DNA of 5,652 nucleotides from Natronohydrobacter sp. (GTDB lineage Bacteria; Pseudomonadota; Alphaproteobacteria; Rhodobacterales; Rhodobacteraceae): positions 1-5,652 of the forward strand of contig SKGU01000027.1 of the NCBI GenBank assembly GCA_007117255.1, read 5' to 3'. Within the stretch, counting starts at the first letter, position 1, and the number at the start of each line of letters is the position of its first letter. The translations under genes and the position numbers were made by a program. Below are positions 1 to 5,652 of this stretch, one piece after another. Under the pieces are notes generated by a model. The model worked only from the letters and a program-made list of their open reading frames with translations. It was not told where the DNA came from and searched no databases.

Positions 1-143
1 CCTGAGATCGCTATCCCTTCGGCGGACGCGTTTTCGCGCCTCTCTCCAGAGTCAGTCAGCCAGACCGGTCCTTTTGCCTGAGAGTTTACCGGGGCGGTTG
101 CTCCTTCGGCCCTGACACATCGCGTGTCAGCGTCTCCCGTGTC
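1..143 (-). promoter_or_regulatory. Tandem glycine riboswitch (second aptamer cut by the left edge)
   Basis: Read on the minus strand, this matches the glycine riboswitch. The first aptamer (about 143-63) has the conserved core GCCGAAGGAGCAACCGC (110-94) and the 3' block ACTCTCAGGCAAAAGGACC (85-67). A hairpin with a 7-bp stem lies between them and the 5' end (CTGACAC/GTGTCAG, 130-124 with 118-112). P1 can form between 143-137 and 68-63, with one bulged A. A linker of about 11 nt leads to the second aptamer, which starts CTCTGGAGAGAGGCGCG (51-35), has a CGCG-AAAA-CGCG hairpin (38-27) and the core GCCGAAGGG (23-15). It ends at ATCTCAGG at the edge, so the expected CAAAAGGAC block lies outside. 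In this class glycine binding usually switches on glycine cleavage genes (gcvTHP) and sometimes controls a Na+/alanine-glycine symporter. The controlled gene lies to the left and is not visible. Confidence 0.93.
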
Positions 144-155
144 TTGCTGCGTGCA

Positions 156-185
156 GTGCTAGCGGAAAACCTGTCCCGGTGGCAA
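156..185 (-). promoter_or_regulatory. Candidate promoter for the riboswitch transcript
   Basis: On the minus strand TTGCCA (185-180) and TAGCAC (161-156) are separated by 18 nt and resemble -35 and -10 boxes. A start about 7 nt downstream of the -10 (near 149) would fall just before the first P1 strand of the riboswitch at 143, which is where a leader transcript should begin. The -10 match is poor, so position is the main support. Transcription could also run through from glmM. Confidence 0.35.
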
Positions 186-206
186 GCCCCTTTTCAAGCG
201 GTGCGC

Positions 207-236
207 GTAGGGTGCGTGCTGCAGCACGCACCCTAC
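207..236. repeat. Perfect 30-bp palindrome behind glmM (terminator or REP-like)
   Basis: Bases 207-221 are exactly repeated in inverse at 222-236, centred on CTGCAG, starting 4 nt after the glmM stop codon. Transcribed RNA could fold into a 13-bp GC-rich stem with a 4-nt loop. Neither strand has a T-run after the stem: the minus strand continues GCGCACCGCTTGAAAAGG. It is therefore not a textbook intrinsic terminator. It could still stop transcription, protect the 3' end of the glmM mRNA, or be a copy of a dispersed extragenic palindrome. The half-site GTAGGGTGCGTG resembles palindromic repeats I recall between genes in proteobacteria, but copy number cannot be judged from one window. Confidence 0.8.
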
Positions 237-240
237 AACC

Positions 241-1584
241 TCATGCCACCGCTTCCATCTCGGCGATGATGCCGTTCACGACATCCGCCAAAAGCCCTTC
301 GTCTTCACATTCCGCCATCACTCGAACCAGCGGTTCAGTCCCGGACTTACGGATCAAGAGCCGTCCTCGTCCCTCCAAGCGCGCCTTTGCATCCGCGATC
401 ACCGCCTGCACTTCAGTGCGCGACAGCAGATCGACACCGGGCGCATAGCGCATGTTCTTCAGCATCTGAGGGACCGGCTCAAACGAACGCGACAGCATCG
501 AGGCGGGTTTGCCAGTCTCGATCATGGCTGCGACGAATTGCAATGCTGCAATCAGCCCGTCGCCCGTGGTCGCGTAATCGGTCATCACGATATGGCCCGA
601 TTGCTCACCGCCGAGGTTCCACCCGCCCTGCCGCATCCGTTCCACCACATAGCGGTCGCCTACCGAGGTTCGCTCCATGCGCAGGCCACGATCCTCAAGG
701 AACCGCTCAAGCCCCAGATTGGACATGACAGTCGCCACAAGAACGCCCTCGCGCAGCATCTGCGCTTCGGCGAATCGGCGGGCAAACAGCGCCATGATCT
801 GATCGCCATCCGCAATCTGGCCGCGTTCGTCGATAAGGATCACGCGGTCTGCGTCCCCGTCCAGCGTAATGCCCAGATCCGCACCTGTTTCCAGCACTTT
901 CGCCGCACAGGTGCGCGGATAGGTCGAGCCGCATTCCAGATTGATGTTGGTCCCGTCAGGGCTGGTCCCGATGGGCACGACTTCGGCCCCCAACTCCCAA
1001 AGAAGCTTGGGCGCCACACGATGCGCCGCGCCATTGGCGCAATCGAGAACGATCTTCAGACCGCCGAATTCCGTGCCACGCGCAAGCGTTGTCTTGGCAT
1101 ATTCGACATAGCGCCCGCTGGCATCATCAATGCGCTTTGCACGCCCGATATTTGCAGGCTGCGCAGGTGCGATCTCGCCCATGACGATTTCTTCGATGGC
1201 GGCTTCATCCGCGTCCGAGAGCTTGAACCCGTCGGGGCCGAAAAACTTGATCCCATTGTCCTGATGCGCATTGTGACTGGCCGAAATCATGATCCCCAGA
1301 TCGGCCCGCATGGAGCGGGTCAAAAACCCCACGGCAGGGGTTGGCACGGGACCAAGCAACAACACATTCATGCCCGTCGAGGTCAGCCCGGCCGTCAGGG
1401 CCGTCTCGAACATATAGCCTGACAATCGGGTATCCTTGCCGATCACCACACGGTGCCCATCCGATCCGTCGCGCCGAAAATGCCGACCCGCCGCGGCCCC
1501 CAGCCGCAAAGCGATATCTGCAGTCATGGGATAGCTGTTCGCTGTTCCCCGAACACCATCAGTGCCAAATAGCTTTCGCGTCAT
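241..1584 (-). CDS. glmM: Phosphoglucosamine mutase
   Basis: A 447-residue cytoplasmic enzyme that converts glucosamine-6-phosphate to glucosamine-1-phosphate, on the route to UDP-GlcNAc for peptidoglycan and LPS. All four phosphohexomutase landmarks are present. RKLFGTDGVRG is at residues 3-13. The phosphoserine loop ISASHN is at 100-105, with Ser103 the expected phosphorylated residue. The Mg2+ loop DGDADR is at 242-247. The sugar-recognition loop GGEQSGH is at 325-331. The phosphate-binding RKSGTEPLVRVM is at 412-423. Length is normal for the family (about 445). The frame is open up to 1626, but the start at 1584 gives the canonical MTRKLFGTDGVRG N-terminus and has GAGGG (1598-1594) 9 nt upstream. 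It starts 5 nt after the folP stop, so the two genes are almost certainly cotranscribed and probably translationally coupled, as in the E. coli folP-glmM pair. The loop reads SASHNAH where many relatives have SASHNP, probably a lineage variant. Confidence 0.97.
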   Translation of the reverse strand: MTRKLFGTDGVRGTANSYPMTADIALRLGAAAGRHFRRDGSDGHRVVIGKDTRLSGYMFETALTAGLTSTGMNVLLLGPVPTPAVGFLTRSMRADLGIMISASHNAHQDNGIKFFGPDGFKLSDADEAAIEEIVMGEIAPAQPANIGRAKRIDDASGRYVEYAKTTLARGTEFGGLKIVLDCANGAAHRVAPKLLWELGAEVVPIGTSPDGTNINLECGSTYPRTCAAKVLETGADLGITLDGDADRVILIDERGQIADGDQIMALFARRFAEAQMLREGVLVATVMSNLGLERFLEDRGLRMERTSVGDRYVVERMRQGGWNLGGEQSGHIVMTDYATTGDGLIAALQFVAAMIETGKPASMLSRSFEPVPQMLKNMRYAPGVDLLSRTEVQAVIADAKARLEGRGRLLIRKSGTEPLVRVMAECEDEGLLADVVNGIIAEMEAVA

Positions 1585-1589
1585 GCCCG

Positions 1590-2600
1590 TTATCCCTCGA
1601 TCTTTGCAATATTGAGCGCCTGCCACAAGGCCAGCGCCTGCCGTGTCTCAGCCACATCATGCACACGCAGAATCTGTGCGCCTTGCGCCACCCCATGTAG
1701 CGCTACAGCCACAGACCCTGCGACACGCGCATTTGCCGCTTCGACACCACTGACGGTGCCAATGAAGCGCTTGCGTGACGCCCCCAGCAGAATAACACAG
1801 CCCAGCGCATGCAGCATCCCCAGATGCTGCAACAGCGCAAGATTGTGCTCAAGCGTCTTGCCAAAACCGATACCGGGATCAACAATTAGGCGCGCGCGAT
1901 CAATACCTGACGCCTCGGCCCGCGCTATGGCACCAGACAGCCAATCATAAACATCGAGAACCACATCAGAATATTGCGGGTCGACTTGCATCGTTTGCGG
2001 GGTGCCCTGCGCGTGCATCAGGCACAAAGGCACGCCCGCCTCTGCCACCACCTGCGCCATGTCACAGTCCCATGTCAAAGCTGACACATCGTTCACAAAA
2101 TCAGCCCCGGCATCGAGCGCGGCCGCCGCCACGCGCGCCTTTCGCGTATCGATTGAGATAGGCACTCTCAGCCCGTCTGCGCGCAATGCGCGAATCAACG
2201 GGGCCGTGCGCGCGATTTCTTCCGCGATGGGCACCTCATCGGCACCGGGACGGGTCGACTCGCCGCCAATATCCAGAATATCCGCCCCAGCCGCGACCAT
2301 CTCGGCCGCATGGCGACGCGCGGCGTCAAACCCATCGAAACGTCCACCATCGGAAAAACTGTCAGGCGTCACGTTCAGAATACCCATGATGCGCGGATGC
2401 GCCCAGTCCAGCCCACATAACGGCGCAGGCGCCTGGCAGAGATCCCCGTCGCGCACCGGGTCAAAAGGGCGGGTCTTTGCTGGTGCGCCGCGCGACCGTT
2501 CGTGAACCGCACTGATACGCAATGCCGCCTGTCCGCGAAGCACAGGGGCATCCACAGGTGACAAGGAGGCTGATACGATGGATGGCGACCGATAAATCAT
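1590..2600 (-). CDS. folP: Dihydropteroate synthase with N-terminal extension
   Basis: A 336-residue cytoplasmic TIM-barrel enzyme that condenses 6-hydroxymethyl-dihydropterin pyrophosphate with p-aminobenzoate to form dihydropteroate, the sulfonamide-targeted step of folate synthesis. Motifs in order are ILNVTPDSFSDGGRF (74-88), DILDIGGESTRPGA (107-120), ISIDTRK (148-154), NDVSA (170-174), MHAQGTPQTMQ (195-205), IVDPGIGFGKT (239-249), GASRKRFIG (273-281) and RVHDV (312-316). The catalytic core starts near residue 65. The first 65 or so residues are extra compared with enzymes of about 280 residues such as that of E. coli. An in-frame TAG at 2609-2607 rules out any start upstream of 2600, and only a weak AGG precedes the ATG, so a later start inside the extension is possible. 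The gene lies 39 nt after folB and 5 nt before glmM, in one apparent operon. Confidence 0.96.
   Translation of the reverse strand: MIYRSPSIVSASLSPVDAPVLRGQAALRISAVHERSRGAPAKTRPFDPVRDGDLCQAPAPLCGLDWAHPRIMGILNVTPDSFSDGGRFDGFDAARRHAAEMVAAGADILDIGGESTRPGADEVPIAEEIARTAPLIRALRADGLRVPISIDTRKARVAAAALDAGADFVNDVSALTWDCDMAQVVAEAGVPLCLMHAQGTPQTMQVDPQYSDVVLDVYDWLSGAIARAEASGIDRARLIVDPGIGFGKTLEHNLALLQHLGMLHALGCVILLGASRKRFIGTVSGVEAANARVAGSVAVALHGVAQGAQILRVHDVAETRQALALWQALNIAKIEG
1594..1598 (-). promoter_or_regulatory. Ribosome binding site of glmM inside the folP end
   Basis: GAGGG on the minus strand lies 9 nt before the ATG at 1584 and falls within the last codons of folP. It supports the 1584 start over the longer open frame reaching 1626. 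It also means ribosomes finishing folP pass directly over the glmM start signal. Confidence 0.7.
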
Positions 2601-2639
2601 GCCCGCCTATCTGCCGAAAGCACGGCCGCTATGCAAGCC

Positions 2640-3560
2640 TCAGCCGGGCAGATTGGATTGCGGCACATGGCTGCCCGGCGGCACACTGAGACCTTCGGGC
2701 AAGCGCAATTCCTTGGCGGCCACATGCTCAGCCAACCACAGCGCCAGCGCCAGTCCGTCACGGGCGGGTGCATTGGGGCTGTCAGTGGAATCCAGGATCA
2801 GTTTTGACGGTGCCCAGACAATCATCTGCCCCTGCCGCATGGCCCAGTCGATTTCCGTGCGGCTGGACACAACCACACAGCGCGGGTCAAGCGCGGCCAA
2901 CCGCCACGCGTTCTGTTCGATGGCCAGCAACTCGATGCGACGCTGAACTGCCCTGTGCCCGGTTTCCGCAACTGTTTGCGGCGGCATACCGACACACAGG
3001 ATCACGGCAGCACTCTCATCCTGCAAGCCATCCAGCCGCGCAGACAGTCCCGGCGCATCTATCATCGCATTGTCCAGATAGACCACCAATGGATGCACCG
3101 CCTGCTCTTCGCCCGCTGCATCGAGTGCCCGCAAAGGCTGGGCCGCACGGTTGCGGACGATCTCGACACCCAGGGCACCGGGGCCACGGTCCAGTTTCTC
3201 GACCCGGACGAAAGCGCGCATGGCCTGCGGTTCCTGCAAGACCCGCTCTGCCACGCGCTCGGCCAGGGTTTCCAGCAGGTTCAGCCTCTCCGCTGACAGT
3301 TCAGCTGCAATTGCTTCGGTAATCCGGTCATAAGACAGGATGCGATCCACATCATCTTCCAGCGGGGCCGGATGCGGACGCACCTCGACCACGACATTGA
3401 ACTGCAAACGCTGACGCACGCCGCGCTCGGCCTGAAATGCGCCGATTTCAACCTCGACGACATGGTCTCGCAAACTGATCCGATCGCGTGGACCGGCCGG
3501 GGCCGAGGCCTCAGCGCGCGCTTCAGGATGAGCAAAGGCCAGACGGATATCAGAGTGCAT
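2640..3560 (-). CDS. folB: Dihydroneopterin aldolase with a long C-terminal extension
   Basis: The N-terminal part (about residues 26-140) is a FolB domain, which cleaves 7,8-dihydroneopterin to 6-hydroxymethyl-dihydropterin and glycolaldehyde in folate synthesis. Residues aligning with the S. aureus active site are present: Glu45 in GAFQAERG, Tyr77 in ILSYDRI, Glu97 in NLLETLAERVA and Lys122 in VRVEKLDRGPGALGVEIVR. Ordinary FolB is about 120 residues and this protein has 306. Residues about 141-306 form an extra segment with an alternating strand/helix look (PLVVYLDN at 157-164, AVILCVGM at 185-192, CVVVSS at 228-233, MIVWAPSKLIL at 246-256). It lacks recognisable FolK signatures, so it is not the FolB-FolK fusion known elsewhere. 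I recall similar long FolBs in Rhodobacteraceae, but the extension's role is unknown to me. The ATG at 3560 has an in-frame TGA six codons upstream, which bounds the start, and a purine-rich GAAGAAAAG before it. Confidence 0.92.
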   Translation of the reverse strand: MHSDIRLAFAHPEARAEASAPAGPRDRISLRDHVVEVEIGAFQAERGVRQRLQFNVVVEVRPHPAPLEDDVDRILSYDRITEAIAAELSAERLNLLETLAERVAERVLQEPQAMRAFVRVEKLDRGPGALGVEIVRNRAAQPLRALDAAGEEQAVHPLVVYLDNAMIDAPGLSARLDGLQDESAAVILCVGMPPQTVAETGHRAVQRRIELLAIEQNAWRLAALDPRCVVVSSRTEIDWAMRQGQMIVWAPSKLILDSTDSPNAPARDGLALALWLAEHVAAKELRLPEGLSVPPGSHVPQSNLPG

Positions 3561-3595
3561 GGGCGGAGCTTTTCTTCAGGCGACATGTGGCGCCA

Positions 3596-3623
3596 CTTGT
3601 ACCTGCCACGGCCCTGTTGACAA
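3596..3623 (-). promoter_or_regulatory. Weak candidate promoter for folB-folP-glmM
   Basis: On the minus strand TTGTCA (3623-3618) and TACAAG (3601-3596) are 16 nt apart. A start near 3589 would leave a leader of about 29 nt before the folB ATG, with room for the purine-rich ribosome binding site. The boxes are imperfect. The 150-nt gap between the hydrolase and folB (3710-3561) is the only place in the window where such an operon promoter would fit. Besides this I see only a 10-bp palindrome GTGGCGCCAC at 3587-3596 in that gap. Confidence 0.25.
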
Positions 3624-3710
3624 GCGCCAAGGCGTCACAGCATGCGCCACATGCGACATAGCGGCCTGTAACGCCCAATCATGACAGCGATACGAAAGAT
3701 GATCGGCGCA

Positions 3711-4787
3711 TCAACCGCGATAGAACAGATGCGCACCGATCTGCGAAGTCTGAGTAAAGCGACGCGCCCATGACGGATTGACTGCTGTTGTGTGGAAATA
3801 GAGCGCCCCACCGGTCAGGCCGCGATGGCCCCCGTCGGCCATGACCTGTGCAATGCGACGTGCGCGCGTGGCCGCAACCTTGTTGGGCATGGCTTCGGAA
3901 CGTCCGTCACAGGCGAAACTGAACTGACACCCGCGCCCCTGATTGCTTGCGCCCTGATAGACCACACCACAAATGGAATTCGGAAAGCTGCGCGAGGCCA
4001 CGCGGTTCAGGATCACTTCGGCCACAGCAAACTGACCTTTGATGCTTTCGCCCCGTGCCTCATGGTAGATTGCGGTTGCAAGGCAACTTTCCTGCTTATC
4101 AAGGTTGCGCAGCGTCACATTTCGCAGAAAACTGCGCGTGTAGCGCACTGTGCGCCTTTGCAGCCCGGCAGGGCGCACCATCGGGCGCAGCGATGCCTGC
4201 GGCGCAAGCATCTTTCCCAAAGCCAGTGGTGCAATCCCTGCCCCCTGAGTCGAAATGCGAATATCAGTATGCGGCACATGCACAACCAATCGCAGCGTAT
4301 CACGCGGCTTTGGGCGCAGTGACACATCAGGCGCGCGTAAATCCAGTGTATCGGATGGGCTTTCCCCTCTTTCCACAAGACCGTTGCTGCTGTCGGGTTG
4401 CACGCCGAAGGCTTGCGATGACATCGGCAAAGCGCCGTCTTTCCGGCGCTTGCGATCCTGACCGTGATCGAGAGCCGCCATGTCAAAGGCAACGAGGCGC
4501 GGCGCTTCAACCATCACGCTGTTGCGATTGAGAGGATTTGACTCCTGCACGGATGCCATGACAAGACGCGCACGAATTTCGGATTGCAATGTCGCATCTT
4601 CCAGTCGCGACCCGACACTTGGCAAGGCTATCAGAACGGCCACCGCCCAGATCGCCGAGAAGGTCAGCCCTCTGCGCGGCGCATACTGTCGGCAATTCAC
4701 ACCCTTCAAGCGCTGCTTCAGCCCTGCTACACAAACAGATGCCAAAGCACGCGGCTTTTCAGCCTGTGACGCAAACTTTTCCAACAT
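3711..4787 (-). CDS. Membrane-anchored SleB-type cell wall hydrolase
   Basis: A 358-residue protein ending in a Hydrolase_2 (SleB/CwlJ-like) domain at about residues 234-358, the fold of spore-cortex lytic enzymes and of many proteobacterial peptidoglycan hydrolases. Visible hallmarks are CLATAIYHEARGES (235-248) with Glu243 as the likely catalytic acid, AVAEVILNRV (254-263), ICGVVYQG (272-279), GCQFSFACDG (286-295), GALYFHT (327-333), NPSW (337-340) and IGAHLFYR (350-357). One hydrophobic segment at about 42-59 follows a basic stretch (KQRLKG, APRRG), which suggests an inner-membrane anchor with the catalytic end in the periplasm. Residues about 60-230 are polar, show no family I recognise and may be a linker. 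An in-frame TAA three codons upstream bounds the start at 4787, but no good ribosome binding site is visible, so an internal start before the anchor is possible. Substrate and role (growth or division remodelling) are inferred only from the family. Confidence 0.88.
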   Translation of the reverse strand: MLEKFASQAEKPRALASVCVAGLKQRLKGVNCRQYAPRRGLTFSAIWAVAVLIALPSVGSRLEDATLQSEIRARLVMASVQESNPLNRNSVMVEAPRLVAFDMAALDHGQDRKRRKDGALPMSSQAFGVQPDSSNGLVERGESPSDTLDLRAPDVSLRPKPRDTLRLVVHVPHTDIRISTQGAGIAPLALGKMLAPQASLRPMVRPAGLQRRTVRYTRSFLRNVTLRNLDKQESCLATAIYHEARGESIKGQFAVAEVILNRVASRSFPNSICGVVYQGASNQGRGCQFSFACDGRSEAMPNKVAATRARRIAQVMADGGHRGLTGGALYFHTTAVNPSWARRFTQTSQIGAHLFYRG

Positions 4788-4851
4788 ATGTACTTAAGCC
4801 GCGCCGAATGCGCGCCTGCCCCCAAGGTTCCAACAAAAGTTCCAGCGCAGG

Positions 4852-4880
4852 CTAATAGCTGAAAATTACCAAAACGTCCA
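4852..4880 (-). promoter_or_regulatory. Candidate promoter for the cell wall hydrolase
   Basis: On the minus strand TGGACG (4880-4875) and TATTAG (4857-4852) are 17 nt apart, each matching 4 of 6 bases of the sigma-70 type consensus. The surrounding DNA is locally AT-rich. A start near 4845 would give a leader of about 58 nt. That leader carries a TGGAAC direct repeat with 12-nt period (4844-4827). Confidence 0.35.
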
Positions 4881-4894
4881 GAAAATGCACAATT

Positions 4895-4914
4895 CGCCGC
4901 TTTTGAGCGCGGCG
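4895..4914 (-). terminator. Possible terminator after ppdK
   Basis: A 6-bp GC stem (CGCCGC/GCGGCG) with an 8-nt loop lies 43 nt past the ppdK stop. On the minus strand it is followed by AATTGTGCATTTTCTGG, only a broken T-rich stretch. The position between two genes fits termination, but the stem is short and the T-run poor. Confidence 0.35.
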
Positions 4915-4957
4915 CATATACAGGAAAGGATGGCAAAGATGCTGCAATCCAAGTGGG

Positions 4958-5652
4958 TTAGTCGATCTCGCTGATCACAAGCTGCGCTGCTGCCAGGCGC
5001 GCAACAGGCACGCGAAACGGTGAACAAGAAACGTAATCGAAGCCGAGAGCGCGACAAAACCGAATCGATTCCGGATTGCCGCCATGCTCACCACATATCG
5101 ACAATGTCAAATCACTTCGTGCCTTGCGCCCACGCGCTGCACCAAGTTCCAGCAACTCTCCCACACCATCCAGGTCAAGCATATGAAACGGGTCTTCCGG
5201 AAAGACGCCTTGTTGCACATAATCCGACATGAAACGCCCTGCATCGTCGCGCGACAGACCATAGGTCATCTGCGTCAGATCGTTGGTCCCGAATGACAGG
5301 AACGAGGCATGCAGAGCAATGTCCCCGGCCCGCAAAGCCGCGCGCGGCGTCTCGACCATCACCCCGATCCGGTAAGTGAAATCCGTGCCCTGCTGCGAAC
5401 GCACCCGCGCTGCAATCGCATCGATCCGCGACTTGATCAGTTCGACTTCGCGCATGGCCGAGACCAGCGGGATCATGATTTCCGGCACCACAGGTGTTGC
5501 CCGTCGCGACAATTCCGCCGTGGCCTCAAAGATCGCGCGCGCCTGCATTTCGTAGATTTCAGGGATCGTCACCCCCAAACGTACACCACGCATGCCCAGC
5601 ATCGGGTTGAATTCTGACAACGCTTCAGCGCGGCGGGTGATTTCAGACAAAG
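4958..5652 (-). CDS. ppdK: Pyruvate, phosphate dikinase, C-terminal part (cut by the right edge)
   Basis: The last 230 or so residues of PPDK, which interconverts pyruvate + ATP + phosphate with phosphoenolpyruvate + AMP + pyrophosphate. The visible part is the PEP/pyruvate-binding TIM barrel. Numbered from the first complete codon at 5650, it shows EFNPMLGMRGVRLG (13-26), PEIMIPLV (56-63), IGVMVETPRAAL (95-106) with a metal-ligand Glu100, SFGTNDLTQ (119-127), and ICGEHGG (185-191) where Cys186 is the expected proton donor. The tail DYVSCSPFRVPVARLAAAQ is typical of PPDK rather than PEP synthase or PTS enzyme I. The frame has no stop at the right edge, so about 650 residues (ATP-grasp and phosphohistidine domains) should lie to the right. 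The first codon in view is TTG, an internal leucine and not a start. The family motif usually reads LGHRG and here it is LGMRG. Confidence 0.96.
   Translation of the reverse strand, partial: LSEITRRAEALSEFNPMLGMRGVRLGVTIPEIYEMQARAIFEATAELSRRATPVVPEIMIPLVSAMREVELIKSRIDAIAARVRSQQGTDFTYRIGVMVETPRAALRAGDIALHASFLSFGTNDLTQMTYGLSRDDAGRFMSDYVQQGVFPEDPFHMLDLDGVGELLELGAARGRKARSDLTLSICGEHGGNPESIRFCRALGFDYVSCSPFRVPVARLAAAQLVISEID

Noticed and set aside
538..1422. A long plus-strand open frame of 294 codons antisense to glmM
   Set aside because: It lies wholly inside the confident glmM gene, shows no recognisable domain, and is the kind of antisense open frame that GC-rich codon use produces.
1585..1626. 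Extending glmM upstream by 14 residues
   Set aside because: The canonical MTRKLFGTDGVRG start at 1584 has a good ribosome binding site. The extension would overlap folP and has no family support.
2002..2505. Plus-strand open frame of 167 codons opposite folP
   Set aside because: It is a shadow of folP, low in complexity and rich in Ala, Ser and Arg, with no recognisable motif.
3281..3586. Minus-strand frame starting at 3586, overlapping the folB start
   Set aside because: It runs out of frame through the conserved FolB domain and its product resembles nothing I know.
3584..3653. A 10-bp inverted pair CATGTGGCGC/GCGCCACATG separated by 50 nt in the gap before folB
   Set aside because: The arms are short, the spacing is long and nothing ties the pair to a known operator. 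Chance is a fair explanation.
4055..4531. Plus-strand open frame of 158 codons opposite the cell wall hydrolase
   Set aside because: It is antisense to a gene with clear Hydrolase_2 motifs and has no features of its own.

Overview
The window looks like chromosomal DNA of an alphaproteobacterium of the Rhodobacteraceae/Rhodobacterales type. The basis is its fairly high GC content, its protein sequences (a FolB of about 300 residues, a FolP with a long N-terminal extension, a GlmM with an SASHNAH active-site loop) and the gene order. The lineage call comes from recalled family resemblance, not from a search. All recognisable genes are on the minus strand, so the region reads from right to left.

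In transcription order: (1) 5652-4958 is the C-terminal quarter of pyruvate, phosphate dikinase (ppdK), cut by the right edge. (2) 4957-4788 is an intergenic gap with a modest stem-loop that may end ppdK and a plausible promoter for the next gene. (3) 4787-3711 encodes a membrane-anchored SleB-type (Hydrolase_2) cell wall hydrolase. (4) 3710-3561 is a gap with a weak candidate promoter. (5) 3560-2640 is folB with an unusual C-terminal extension of about 165 residues. (6) 2600-1590 is folP. (7) 1584-241 is glmM, which starts 5 nt after the folP stop and has its ribosome binding site inside the end of folP. (8) 240-1 is non-coding. It holds a perfect 30-bp palindrome just after glmM, a candidate promoter, and a tandem glycine riboswitch whose second aptamer is cut by the left edge. 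The riboswitch reads leftward and so controls a gene outside the window, most likely glycine cleavage (gcvT) or a glycine/alanine transporter.

folB, folP and glmM look like one operon. FolB makes 6-hydroxymethyl-dihydropterin and FolP joins its pyrophosphorylated form to p-aminobenzoate. FolK, which acts between them, is not in the window. GlmM makes glucosamine-1-phosphate for UDP-GlcNAc and hence for peptidoglycan and LPS. The folP-glmM pairing is also known from E. coli. The glycine riboswitch beyond glmM is loosely linked in theme, because glycine cleavage feeds one-carbon units into the folate pool.

This is mostly core metabolic DNA. I see no mobile element, CRISPR array, tRNA/rRNA or defence system. 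The least explained items are the FolB C-terminal extension, the FolP N-terminal extension and the palindrome behind glmM.
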